From Oenanthe sinensis (Eukaryota; Streptophyta; Magnoliopsida; Apiales; Apiaceae), in NCBI GenBank assembly GCA_028671895.1, contig CM053794.1:19144501-19208500 (forward strand): a stretch of DNA of 64,000 nt, in the 5' to 3' direction. Positions 22,299-34,080 of the stretch are shown here, in pieces. Both the position numbers and the translations under genes were made by a program. A model generated the notes under the pieces. That model was not told the DNA's origin, made no database searches, and worked only from the letters and a program-made list of their open reading frames with translations. The first letter of the stretch is position 1. Each line of letters begins with the position of its first letter.

Positions 22299-25200
22299 TT
22301 AGATCCTTCTATATGAGAAATCTTCTGTAAGAAATTTATCTAGCAGCTTCTTTTTAGCATTCTTGAGTAATTCAACTAACTTCTCATTTAGTTCTTTCAT
22401 TTGATCAGAAGAGTCATCAATTTGGATTATAGCGGCTCTTAAATTGTATATTGATGATCTCTCTATCCTTTCATCCAAAGGAATGAAACATGCCTTCTTT
22501 CCATCAGGATTTAAAATTAGTGTAGGAATGTCTAACACCATCTTGACCTTTGCATCTCCTTTTGTCATAGCTTTCTCAGTGTCATCTTCAAGTACATAAC
22601 CAGGTTTGAATTCTTCAGAATTTATCATCAACAACCTCTCATTCTTCTTCTTTTCACTTATCACTCCTTCAAGAATTTTCACCCATCTGGAAGTGGCTTC
22701 ATTTTTATCATTAAGAAGATACAGAACATATTTAAGTTCTTTAGAGGCCTTGTGAATCAGATCTTCTTCAGCAATTTTCAATACTCTTCCATTATCCAAA
22801 AAATATAGAAGCTTCTCCTTTGCTTGTGCACCATCAAAAATATCTTTCACAATGTTCACCGAAATTTTGTCCAAATCTTCTTGCGTTAAATCTTCTTCAG
22901 CCTTGTCTTTTAATGAGAAGGGATCTCTGAAAGTATTGGCTTCACCCTTGTAGACTTTGGCTTGAGAATTACCAATACCACCCTTGTTTTTACCAAGTCT
23001 GGCATTGAGAGTCAGAGTTTGAGTTTGTGTCCACAGAAGATGAGGCTTTTTCTTTCTGATCAGAAGTTATTGTTCTTCTCCCTCATCTTCAAAACTTGAT
23101 CTACCTGGGAGAAAAGTTATTCCTTGCATAGTGAGAGGAATTTTTGATTTTGCTGGATTCTTGAAGTTGACCTTGTTTGGATTTCAGGAGTTGGTTTAGC
23201 TTGAACACTTGCAATTTTAGGAGCTTCAATAATTTTGACTTGAGCAGGCTTATGAACAGTTTTCTTTTGTTGAGCAGAAGTTTTTCTTTGAATTAGAGCT
23301 TTCTTGACATACTTCCTTTTCTTCTGGACTTAAGCATTGTCAGTACTAGATTTCTTCAGTTCTTCTTCAATAACAGCTGGATTCATTCCTGAATTCTCTT
23401 CTTCAAAAAGTTTTTTTGCCAGTTCTGCATCTTTCTTGTTTTGCTCTTCAATATTTTTAGGCTTCTGTCCTTCTTCAAGCCTTTTAGCTAATTTCATGTC
23501 AGCATCCATCAGAGTTTGTTTATCAGAGTTTATCTTCTTAGAGTTTGATGTCATCAGAGTTTGAGAGGTTATCAGAGTTTGTCTTTGTCCAATCAGAGTT
23601 TGCTGCATTTGAGTTTGATTCACATCCTTATGACTCCCTTGATCTTCATCATCATGTTTGTCATCTTTTTGTACAACATCCTCCTTGCATTTATCTGTAA
23701 ACACCTTCTCCCCCCTTTCTGACATCATTGTCTTTTCTGACTGTGAGAATCTCAACTATTGTATATAACATGCTTTGTATAGAATTGACAGTAGTGGAAA
23801 GATTATCAACCTTGACTTCCAAAGCATCCTGTTTCGCTGAGACATTATTGAGCTTTAAATTCAGAGCATGTTGAGATGTTGTAACAGTAGTTTGAACAGA
23901 TGCAGTGGTCTTGTTGACAGATTCTTTTAATTCATAAACTTAATTGCGAAGTCCCTTGGACAACACAGTAGTGGCTTTCAGAATTGTTTTCATCTCTTTA
24001 GAGTTTATTTTCTTTCCAGCTTTGTTGATCAATTCATGAACATGGGGCCAAGAGATTTCTTCATTTGTGTATTTCCAAGACATATCCCAGATGGATTGTC
24101 TGTAAGAGTTGAGAAGATCTTCATTTGATGGTTTTGCTTTTGAGCTGAAATCCCTCTTTCTCCTTTTGTATCTAAATCAGCTTCAATATCACCTTTAAGC
24201 TTTTCAACTACCATGTAATCAGAATATCAGTCTTTCATGTGCATCATGTGCATTTACAGGCTATTTCTTTGTGTTGTATCTCTAAGTATATGGAATAGAC
24301 AGATCTGTAACTTCTTTATCCAAGAATATTGGATCATCAGAGTCTGTGTCCTCTCCATCAGAGTTTGTAGCTTTATCAGAGATTGGCATAGCATCAGAGT
24401 TTGTAGGGATAGATAAACTTTGAGTACCTGCAAAAGTAACAGAACATCCTAAATCATTCTTTTCTTTTAAAGTAATCTCATTATTTCTCACATCACACAT
24501 ATCATAACTTTTAATAGTTAGATTTTGCTCACTAGAAGTAACTAACTTCTTTCTTAATTCTATCTTTCCTTTTATCAGATCCAATGTCTGCCTCTCATTA
24601 TTAATTCTATTTTTCACACATTTTACCTCAGACTCACTAGAAAGGTTTAGATCACAATGTCCTACAGAAATAAGAGGTGACTGAGAAAGGATGTTTGTAG
24701 TCACGTGAATAGGGGTACCCTTTTCAGGACTATCCATGGTCATCCCAGCAGTAAATGTAAGAAATATAAATTCTGAACTTATACTATCAGATAATGTAAA
24801 TTCTGAAGAAAAGTCAGAGTCTATACCTTGAGTATTTGTGAATGTGGATGTGGATGTAGTTTTCATAGGGTCTGCAGAGAGTGGTTGCACTAAGATAGCT
24901 TCAGTGATTACCAATGGAACTTCATCAGAATTTGTCTTCTCAGCTTTTGCAGCAGTAGAATCAGAATTTGTCTCCATCTTCATTCGTTGATCTACAATCA
25001 TAAAGTTGATGATTGGTTCTTGTGGGACCTGAGTCACATCAGCAGCTGCTTCATCACTTTGAAGTGAAGGTTCTTGTGGCCTTGACTCTTCCAGAGATTG
25101 GCCTTCAGCATCAGCAACGGCAGAATCTTCCTTGAGAATTTGATTGCCTACATCTAAACTTTGATTGGATGGTTCTTGTGTGGCTGGGGTCTTAACAACT

Positions 25201-27166
25201 TATTCAACCATTTGAGCTGAAGGTTCTTGTGGATTGTACCCCTGATCCATGCTGGTTTCACTTGTTGGAACTGTGGCTTTTATTACACTTTGAGCAACAG
25301 GTTCTTGTGGGCTTGGCCTTGTAGAGATTGTTACCTCACTTTGAGAGGCAGGTTCTTGTGTATCTTGGCCAAAAGAAACTATCTTCTTCTTCTTCCTTAA
25401 AAATTGTTTTGAGCTAGGAGAAACTGAAGTTGATTTTGACTTATTTTCTTTCATCTCCGTTTTTACTTCTTCTAACAGCTCCATTACTCTTTCATATGAT
25501 ATCTCCTTGATAATTTGTTTGGGAGAATGAACTGGAGAATCAGAGATTGTCATAGGAACAGTTTCACTTGGCATTTCTTCACTATTACAAGCTTTCCCCA
25601 GTTTATTGTCACTTAGTAAAAGAGTCTTGATTTAATTTATATGCAAGTCTGTCGTATATATCTATTTTTCAGACTTGTTTCCATTATTTATTGTAGAACT
25701 TTTAGAACTGTGTGGTTCAGGTTGTTCATCAACATTCATTTCAGCCAATTCATCATTTTCTTTTCTATTGGCATTTTCATCATCACCATCTACCTCAATT
25801 CCACCAAAGTTACTGTTTATTTGGTCAGGCAATGTAGATTCACCAAACTTTATAACAACATCAGAGTTTAGTACTTGTGGTTGAGCAGAGTTTGGCTGAT
25901 CAGAGATTAAAGCGTCAGAGTTTATTGCTGCATTAGAGTTTAATCCTTCAGAGTTTAGACCTTCAGAGATTGTAGCCTTGACCAATCTTATTCTCATCTT
26001 TTTTCATTTCAGGCATTGGATTAACTGTGAATGGCTTCATGAAATGTGTAGGAGGAATCTCAGAAGCCTTCTTAATATCCTTCTTCACAGGAAACACCAA
26101 ACCTTCATTGTTATCATCATAATCAGTTGATTCATTAACCAATTTTCTTTTCTTAGGAGAAGACTTCTTTATTGACTTTCCCTTCCTTTTACTTGGCCTT
26201 TGCTGAGAGGTGTGTTTTACAACTATAATCTTTTGGGAGACTATAGAGGTTGACAATTGTGTTTGGGAAACAGTGTTTGGTGGGTGGCTTGGGTTAGAAT
26301 CAAAGGGTGCTAAACTCTAATCCATAGCCACCGAGAGAAAGTCCCTCCCATACACAGTAGGCATTCTATGATTTAAGAGAAGTCTGACCCATGTGGGATA
26401 AAAGAGATTTGGAAGTTTACCTTCAGCCTCCTTCTTTGTATCTTTTCTTGCTAAATCAGTAAAAATTCTTTTATTCATGCAGAAACTGGCTAAACTCTGA
26501 TCATTGTCAAAACTAACTCCAGGCAATAAATGGCTAAAAATTAATTATAAAAATCTAGCAAAATATACAGTGTGTGCATCATCATCAATCTTTCTAGCTA
26601 ATTGCCTAATTATCAAACATGGAAAATTAAAATCTAAATTATGGGTCAGAGAATACCCAATCTGTTGTGAAAGTTGTGGGATAGCATCAAAATTAGTGCA
26701 TTTAGCTGTGAATGCTCTTGTGATGCAGTCAAAGAAGAAACTCCATTCTTTTCTTAGATGGGGCCTTGTCAGACTCCCTAGCTTTGATAAGCTTCTTCCA
26801 TAGCCTATCTCCTTGAAAAATCCCTTGACATGTTCATCACTAACAAGGTCAACATCACAACCACTTCTGGTAGATGAAGGGCTTGTCTCACCACAACAGG
26901 AGTTATAGGGTGTTTTTCATTGCATTGGAATGTGATGATAGGCTCCTCATCATCACCAGAATTATTAAACTTCGTTGTTGACCATACTCTTATTAGTGAT
27001 TGAGTAGAGAGATTATTGGGTTCTTGTAATGCATACCCAATATGGTTGTTCTGTAAGAAATCTTGAATCACATGAAAGTCTTGGGGTGAATTAGTTTTAT
27101 CAGAAGAGAAATATAGTTAGTTGCAGTAAATGTGTAATTTTGGAATGTAAGACCTTTAGATGCCAT
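22299..27166 (-). pseudogene. Extra reading frame after pol of the copia element (env-like position)
   Basis: Minus-strand coding-like sequence of nearly 5 kb lies between pol and the 3' LTR. It begins with an ATG at 27166 (MASKGLTFQNYTFTATNY), shifts frame near 27100, then continues with DFHVIQDFLQ, VVRQALHLPE and further pieces down to a 191-residue C-terminal frame (22299-22874). The middle (23330-26256) is rich in Ser, Asn, Asp, Lys and Glu with many NSD tripeptides and a basic KRKGKSIKKSSPKKRK stretch that could be a nuclear signal. Sireviruses are known to carry an extra frame here, sometimes called env-like. No signal peptide or clear membrane segment is visible, so an envelope role is not supported. 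At least eight breaks (stops or frameshifts) are present. Confidence 0.7.
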
Positions 27167-27479
27167 TGAAAAAGAGATTTGCATGTTAACAAAAATTAGG
27201 GTTATAGAAGAAAAATGAAAGAGAAAGTAAGATGCAGATAGATGAATCAAAGTGAAAATACGAAATAAATTATTCCCTTTCAATTGTAAATAATATTTAA
27301 TGGGACACATGTCATGAAATTATTGGAAAAGAATGAATGGTGCAATTCTCAAAATACAGCAAGTGTGTGTGTATCTGTGTATAGATATGAATTGACTTTC
27401 ATGAGATACACGCGCCCTATGATTAGTCCAATCAGAGAATAAAAAAATATGATGTCACAAAATGAAATATGATGTCATA

Positions 27480-27690
27480 AATAAAATCTTAGAGTTTAGC
27501 ATGTAATCAGAGTTTATAGAAATCAGAGTTTAACAGTTACTGTCAGAGTTTACCACATACTCTGACGGAGTTTACCATAAATGCTCATAACTTGTGATCA
27601 GAGATTAGATGTCCCAATGATCAGAGTTTACTTCATTTTCCATCAGAGTTTACCACAGACTCTGACAGAGTTTATCATAAACTCTGATTG
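27480..27690. repeat. Non-coding cluster of the TCAGAGTTT motif
   Basis: This spacer between the RNase H stop and the extra reading frame carries about ten copies of (T/A)CAGAGTTTA or its inverse within 210 bp. One pair forms a perfect hairpin, CAGAGTTTA-TCA-TAAACTCTG, near 27663-27683. The same motif recurs through the internal part of the element. Placement outside coding sequence shows the repeat is not only a protein feature. Confidence 0.8.
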
Positions 27691-27694
27691 TCTG

Positions 27695-29322
27695 CTACTT
27701 GCTATCTGGAGTTGAGTCACTTGTCACCATCCCTAATTCAGAAACCAATCTTGTAAAAGTTGTTTCACACAGAGGCTTTGTGAATATGTCTACTAATTGT
27801 TGATCTGTGGGAACAAAATGCATTTCAATTATTCCTTTTATGACATGTTCCCTTATGAAGTGATATATGATGATGATGTGTTTTGTCAGAGAATGTTGAA
27901 CTAGATTTTCTGTCATTGCAATAGCATTTTGATTATCACAATAAATAGGAATTTTTGAAAAGTTCAAACCATAATCTAACAGTTGATTACTCATCCATAA
28001 GATCTGTGCACAGCAGCTTCCTGTAGCTATATATTCAGCCTCTACTATTGATGTTGATATAGATTTTTGTTTCTTACTGAACCATGATACAATTCTTTCT
28101 CCTAAAAATTGACAACTGCCACTTGTGCTTTTTCTATCAATTTTACATCCTGCAAAGTCAACATCTGAATAGCCTATTAATTTAAAATCAGACTCTCTAG
28201 GATATCATAAGCCAAGATTGATAGTGCCCTTGAGATATCTAAAGATTCTTTTAACAGCAATCAGATGGGGTTCCCTTGGATTTGCCTGAAATCTAGCACA
28301 TAGATAGGTTGCAAACATGATGTCTGGTCTACTTGCAGTTAAATAGAGAAGTGATCCAATCATTCCTCTATATGTTGTTATGTCTATTGGTTTTCCAGTG
28401 TCTTGATCAAGTTTAGTTGCAGTAGCCATTGGAGTTGTAGCAGATGCAGAGTCTTATATTTGAAATTTAGTGAGTAAATTCTTTGTATACTTGGACTGAT
28501 TTATAAAAATTCCTTCATCAGTCAGTTTTACTTGCAACTCTAGAAAATAACTCAATTCTCCCATCATGCTCATTTGATACCTGGACTGCATTAACTTTAA
28601 AAATCTTTCATACAGTTTCTCATTTGTGGAACCAAATATAATATCATCAACATATATTTGAACCAATAATAAATCTTTACCTTGAGTTTGTAAAATAAAG
28701 TTTTATCTATTGTACCTCTTGTGAAACCACTTTTAAGTAATAATTGAGCCAGAATTTCATACCAGGCTCTTGGTGCTTGCTTGAGTCCATACAAGGCTTT
28801 ATCCAATCTGTAAACATGATTTGAAAATTTTGGATTGACAAAGCCAGGTGGTTGTTCAACATATACTTCTTCTTCAAGTTCTCCATTTAAAAATGCACTT
28901 TTAATATCCATCTGATATACCTTGAATTTCTTGTGTGCAGCATAAGCAAGAGAAATTCTGATTGCTTCAAGTCTAGCTACTGGTGCAAAGGTTTCATCAT
29001 AATCAATACTTTCTTGTTAAGAGTATCCTTTGGCAACTAGTCTTTCTTTGTTCCTTTTAATGATTCCATCAGAGCCTGTCTTATTTTTAAACACCCATTG
29101 TGTACCAATAATCGATCTATTCTTTGGCCTTGGAACTATAGTCCAAACTTCATTCCTTTCAAACTCATTTATTTCTTTTTGCATTGCAATAACCCAATCT
29201 GCATCCTTCAAAGCATCTTCAACCTTCTTTGGTTCAGTTTGAGAGAGAAAACTATGAAATAGACATTCATTCTGAGTAGCTTTTCTTGTCTGTACTCTAC
29301 TCTCTAGATCACCTATAATCAA
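27695..29322 (-). pseudogene. Copia reverse transcriptase and RNase H, decayed
   Basis: Minus-strand frames in order: TQWVFKNK and RLVAKGYS (29017-29322), QMDIKSAFLNGELEEEVYVE and ALYGLKQAPRAWYE (28597-28911), the active-site box YVDDIIFGS (28454-28666), then DITTYRGMIGSLLYLTASRP (28205-28429), and the RNase H end with ADIFTKP-like VDIFTKPL (27695-27994). These are the standard Ty1-copia reverse transcriptase and RNase H motifs. Frames are separated by stops (for example after GYS and after NLGL) and by frameshifts, so no complete polyprotein can be made. Confidence 0.92.
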
Positions 29323-29926
29323 ATCAGATGTGTGATCTTTGGTCCATTTTCTTGGAAAATTTCTTGAACTATATGCTCCCCCATGATTTGTGCCTTCATA
29401 GAATGATTCATTTGTAAATGTTGATCATCCCCCTGAAGTTGTGCTTCCATCAGCGTTTGATGACTCAGAGTATGTACTCAGAGTTTGAATTATCAGAGTT
29501 TAAATGATCAATGTTTGTGGTTTCAGAGTTTGATTGATCAGAGTTTAGGGTTTCAGAGTTTGTGTTGGTCAGAGTTTGGTCAGATTCTGATATTTCAATG
29601 ACTGGGGTTTGTTCTCCAATATCAGTAAATTATTGATGTTGATCCCCCTCAACATGTGCAACTTCTTCAATTTCTGATTCAGTTATGTCTGAATCAGAGT
29701 TTAAGAGACTAGAGTTTAACTCATCAGAGTTTAGCTCTCTAGAGTTTGTGTTCTGTAATTCATTTTCAAATCTCAGAGATTCCTGAGCATCTTCATCATG
29801 CAATCTAGTTATATTTCATTCATCAAAAGAGACATTAAAAGATTCCATGATTGCCCTTGTCCTTAGATTAAACACTTTGAATGCCCTTGAACAGGTTTTA
29901 GTAGCTATTGCATAGCCAACAAAAAT
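29323..29926 (-). pseudogene. Variable linker between integrase and reverse transcriptase, rich in TCAGAGTTT
   Basis: This part of pol is normally poorly conserved. Here the plus strand shows about fifteen close variants of the motif (C)AGAGTTT between 29440 and 29760, corresponding to repeated Asn-Ser-Asp or Thr-Leu-type codons on the minus strand depending on frame. No long open frame remains. Confidence 0.6.
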
Positions 29927-31110
29927 TCATTCATCTACTTTGAGTTCAAACTTCTTCAGTTGTTCAGGATGTGTTTTGAAAATAAAACACTTGCTTCCAA
30001 AGATGTGAAAGTATTTTACATTTTGCTTTCTTCCCTTCATTGCTTCATATGGAGTCATTCCATGTTTATTGATCAAAGTGCAATTCTGAGTAATGCATGT
30101 AGTGTTCACAGCTTCTGCCCAAAAATAATTAGGTAGCTTTGCTCGTTCTAGCATTGTTCTAGCAGCTTCAATTAGAGTTATGTTCTTTCTTTCAACTACA
30201 CCATTTTGCTGTGATGTGTCAGGTGCTAAAAATTGTTGAATAATTCCTTTTGTTGAACAGAATTCTTCTATTGCAGAATTCTTAAACTCTACTCCATTGT
30301 CACTCCTTAAATGTTTTACCTTGTGTGGTGATCCATTCTCAATCATAGCAATATGATCAAAAATTATCTCAGCTGTTTCATCCTTTTTATGTAAAAAGTA
30401 CACCCAGGTAAATCTTGTATAATTATCCACTATCACTAAAGTATATTTCTTTTTTCCAATGAACATAATATTGACAGGACCAAATAAATCAAGATGCAAA
30501 ATATGAAGAGGTTGATCAATAGAATTTTTAGTTTTGCACTTGAAAGATGTTTTCTTTTATTTGGCCTTTTGACATGAATCACAGAGTCCATCGGGATGAA
30601 ATTGAATTTCGGAAGACCTCTTACTAGATCATTTTTCACCAACTCATTAATATTTCCAAAGTTCAAATGACACAGATTTTTGTGCCAATTCTAGCTTTCC
30701 AAAGATGATGTCTTTCCAAGTAAACAAGTTAAGGGACCATCAGAGTTTACTCCTAACTAGCTTCAAATAAATTGTTATGTCTGTGACCAATAAGAACTAC
30801 TTTGCCATCCTTTTTGCTTTTCACTTCACAATGGGTTCCATGAAATTTCACTGAATAATATATGTCTTTCATTTGACTCACACTTAATAGATTATACTTG
30901 AGTCCTTCAACCAGAACTACATTCTCAATGATGACATTTCCAATAATAATATTGTCATATCCCAGTGTTCTTCCTATGTTTCCATCTCCATAAGATACTG
31001 TTGGGCCAGCCTTCTCCTCAAACTCTGAAAAGTCATATGTGCAGAACATCCACTATTAATCACTAGGATGTTTTTCCTGTCTCCATGCAATCGTTAATGC
31101 AAATTAATTA
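29927..31110 (-). pseudogene. Copia protease and integrase, decayed
   Basis: The integrase core (29927-30499) is the best kept part: an Asp in LDLFGP, an Asp in LRSDNGVEF and a Glu in GVVERKN give the D,D,E triad, with WVYFLHKKDE between. The preceding zinc-binding part and GLPKF...KRPNKRK region (30436-30666) is frameshifted. The protease lies at 30753-31110 with GLKYNLLSVSQM downstream; its active-site box reads INSGCSAHMT, where the family has Asp-Ser-Gly, so the catalytic Asp codon is now Asn. A frameshift follows directly. Confidence 0.88.
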
Positions 31111-31343
31111 GTAGATTTGGGAACCCAAACAAATTTGGGTTCTTTCTTTTGAAACTTGTTATCTATTACAACAGAAGTATCTTTATCAGAGTTTATGTTA
31201 ACAGAGTTTATGTTAACAGAGTTTACATTATCAGAGTTTGCATTAACAGAGTTTATACTGTCAGAGTTTACTTTTCTTTTATCAGATTTTATCACATACA
31301 TTTGTTTGACAGCAAGTTTTAGAGATTTATTTAGTTGAGGCAA

Positions 31344-33375
31344 CTATTCATAATAATTAAAATACAAACTATGATATTCTTTGCATGAGTAAATTGAATG
31401 ACATAAGCTATCACAGTGAAAACACGGATTTTGTGATCTATATCTAGTTTGTTTTCTAGCCTCTGAACTAGGTCTCTTAGGTTCCTTCCTTTTATTTTGT
31501 TTGCAGTCAATGGCAAGGTGATTTGAATTACCACAAGTAAAATAGGTTTTTCTAGGAGCATCAGGGATATACTTATAGTTATTCTCCTTAGTAATTCCTA
31601 CTTTTCCATTTCTATTTCTTTTTACCTTATTAGGTTTGTTTTTATCAGTGACTATTTTTAACTTTTCTTTAAGTTGCTTCTGAGAGAGTAATCCTATATT
31701 CACCTTTTTATCCTTAGCACACTAATTTCTTTTCCCTTGTTATTATTAGAGCATTCACCATAAATATTCTTCTTGTCATTACTAGCTCTAATAAATTTCA
31801 CAGGTTCACTCAATTTTCCATTTATGTGTATTCTAGAATGTGTATCCTTATCAGATTCATAACCTAATGCAGATGCCCAATTCTTGTTAGAAAGCATTTG
31901 TTGGACTTTTTTGCCAGAGTTTGTCTAAACTCTGAAAGTCTCCTTTTCTTTAGCTATCTCGGATTTTAAGTATTCAACTTGTATTTCTAACTGAGTTTGC
32001 ATGTGTATAGCATTCTCTCAGTCCTTCTTAGTTCTAAGAATATGTGAATTTTCAGATTCAAGAAAGTCATTCCTAGCAGTCAGAGTTTGTATCTCAGATT
32101 TTAATCTATCATTCTCAAGAGACTGTGATTTAAAACTAACATGTAAGGATCTAAGAAACGACTTTAATTCATAGATATTATCAGTTTGAAAATTGAAGAT
32201 AGAGTCTGGTACCTTATCAGAGTTTGGAATGGGAGCATCAGTGTTTGCCATGAGTGCATAATTGGTTTCTTCTTCAAAGACTGGGGAATCCATCCAATCC
32301 TTCTTTGATGTGATTAATGTTTTTCCAGATTCCTTGCTTCTGCATTCAGTAGCAAAGTGCCCCATCTTGTTACACTTGTAACACTTAACTTTTGATTTGT
32401 CAATAGTCTTTGATTTTGTATCTTTATCTTCAATTTTCCTGAATCTGTCTTTCTTTTCTGGTTCTCCATACTTTTTCTGAAAATTACCTTGCTTCTTATA
32501 CTTTCTGTATTTCATCTTTTTGAAGCCTTTAACAATCATAGCAACCATCTCCATCATGTCAGAGTCTGTGGAGTCATCAAAGTTTGCATCAAACTCTGAT
32601 TCACTACTTTCTTTGACCAATACAGCTTTTCCTTTTCTTGTTGAGGTTTTTAAAATTTTTTCTTTTGGATCCTCAACCTTGGCCTCAACATTCAAGGCAA
32701 TAGATTTTTCCTTGCTACTTTTCCTATTTATTCTTTGTTGTAATTCCAATTCATGAGTCTTCAATTTTCCATAGACTTCATCTAAAGACATCTCATCTAA
32801 ATAATCCCTGTCTCTTATCAAGGTAGTGCTCTTAGAAACTTGGTGTTAGAATCCTCATTGTCATACACCTTATCCACCAAAACCAAGTTATTTAACAAAG
32901 TTAAAAAACTATCACAGATATATGTGAGGGACTCATTCTGTTTAGCTTCAAAATATTCATATTCTTGTATAAGGACAGATCTCATGTTCTTCTTTATCTC
33001 CTTGGTTCCTTGGCATTGAACCTCTAGTGCATCCCGGATTTTTTTGGCAGTTTTGCATGCAATTACCCTGTTGGACATCACAGAGTCAAGACTGTTATGC
33101 AGTATGTTCCTTACCTTTGCACCTTTGAGTACTTCTAGTTTTTCCTCATTGGTCCACTCCTTTTTATCCTTCAGAGTATAATATTTAGGAACCACCCTGC
33201 CTTCCACAATTGTTGATGTCACTAGTTTGGTTGGTAGATACTGGTCTTCATTGATTCTATCTAGATAATCAGGATTTGTAGCTTCCATGAACATCATCAT
33301 CTTCACCCTCCATGTAGGGTACTCAGCTTTCTTCAAGATTGGAATTCTTATATTTTCATACTTGTTTCCTGACAT
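31344..33375 (-). pseudogene. Copia gag with zinc knuckles, decayed
   Basis: Gag starts at ATG 33375 (MSGNKYENIRIPILKKAEYP) and runs in frame to 32818; the next frame (32018-32821) begins IRDRDYLDEMSLDEVYGKLK and carries a CCHC zinc knuckle, CYKCNKMGHFATEC. A second, more divergent knuckle-like pattern, CGNSNHLAIDC, occurs at 31344-31703. Gag binds the element's RNA and forms particles in this family. Frameshifts near 32820 and stops around 31730-31930 break it. Confidence 0.88.
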
Positions 33376-33402
33376 GTTTTATGATCTTTTAGTTGAATTT
33401 AA

Positions 33403-33422
33403 CTGCCTGTTCTGATACCAAT
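33403..33422 (-). other. Primer-binding site, initiator Met tRNA type
   Basis: Two bases inside the 5' LTR the minus strand reads TGGTATCAGAACAGGC. TGGTATCAGA is complementary to the 3' end of plant initiator methionine tRNA, the usual primer of plant copia elements. Confidence 0.9.
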
Positions 33423-33942
33423 TGTTTTCCCAGACGATAATCTATTATAGAAGGGGGGTTGGATATAATAGTATCAAGTAAATCGATTCTAAACACAAGT
33501 ATGTAAAGAAGTACAACTTTGTATTGATATTTAAACTATTTACAAGAACTCTCTCAAGAAAATCTGGGTTCTCAAGAGGTGCTAGGTTATGAAAATAATA
33601 TATCTTCAATGTTTTAATAATGTTAACCTATTCCTATGTTTATATAGACACAGTTACAATTCAATTACAAAATAGATTATGAAAAAAATAGATTTCATAA
33701 GGTAATTTGACTTGCATTCGAGTTCCTTCTTCACTATCCAAATCATACTCTGATTTGTCTGTTTCCTTAACAAACTCTGATTGTAAACTATGTCGGTTGT
33801 CATTCTCTATTAGAGTAAACTCTGATTGAGTATTCTCTGATAGAGTAAACTCTGACCGACAGCTTCATATTCTCTGATGACGTCAGTATTTACAAACTCT
33901 GTTATGGTATTCTCTGACAGCATCAGTATTTATTTTCTAACA
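33423..33942 (-). repeat. 5' LTR of the copia element
   Basis: 520 bp; on the minus strand it begins TGTTAGAAAATAAATACTG and ends GGGAAAACA. It differs from the 3' LTR by about 34 substitutions counted by eye, mostly transitions, and lacks roughly 16 bases. The motif AAACTCTGA is present here on the plus strand, opposite to its orientation in the body of the element. Confidence 0.9.
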
Positions 33943-33947
33943 CATGC

Positions 33948-34080
33948 AATCAATATTACCCATCATACCGAGAAAACCACACGTCTCTCTCATCTTTAGG
34001 AGATGTTGTACATCATTTGAAGCATAAGAAGCTTCATATTTATCTCCTTCTGCTTCGTTTCTACCTCCTTTTGCTTTAGA
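33948..34080 (-). pseudogene. Harbinger transposase, middle fragment fused to ORF1
   Basis: On the minus strand, ending at the copia insertion, the frame gives VQHLLKMRETCGFLGMMGN followed by IDCM, which corresponds to the middle of plant Harbinger transposases, just before the H-W-x-W box. Immediately upstream the sequence is ORF1-like with no intergenic region and no N-terminal transposase half. This points to an internal deletion. Confidence 0.7.

Larger units (their letters stand above)
21669..33942 (-). mobile_element. Ty1-copia LTR retrotransposon, Sirevirus-like, 12.3 kb
   Basis: The element reads on the minus strand: 5' LTR (33423-33942), primer-binding site, gag with zinc knuckle, protease, integrase, reverse transcriptase, RNase H, then a long extra reading frame, polypurine tract and 3' LTR (21669-22205). 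Integrase before reverse transcriptase marks Ty1-copia. The gag type and the large reading frame after pol resemble the Sirevirus lineage (inference). By a hand alignment the two LTRs differ at about 34 of roughly 515 positions plus small indels, so insertion is some millions of years old. All genes have frameshifts or stops; it is not autonomous. Confidence 0.92.
21664..33947. repeat. Target duplication of the copia element, decayed
   Basis: The five bases left of the element are TATGT (21664-21668) and the five on the right are CATGC (33943-33947). They differ at two positions, both explained by C-to-T change, the usual decay of methylated transposon DNA. Removing the element and one copy restores a plausible Harbinger transposase order of residues across the junction, which supports this pairing. 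Confidence 0.65.

Noticed and set aside
22299..27166. Extra copia frame as a true envelope gene
   Set aside because: No signal peptide, membrane anchor or cleavage site visible; only its position is env-like.
31156..31338. Plus-strand frame with repeated LTEF/LSEF tetrapeptides
   Set aside because: It is the antisense reading of the TCAGAGTTT repeat in the copia element, not a leucine-rich protein.
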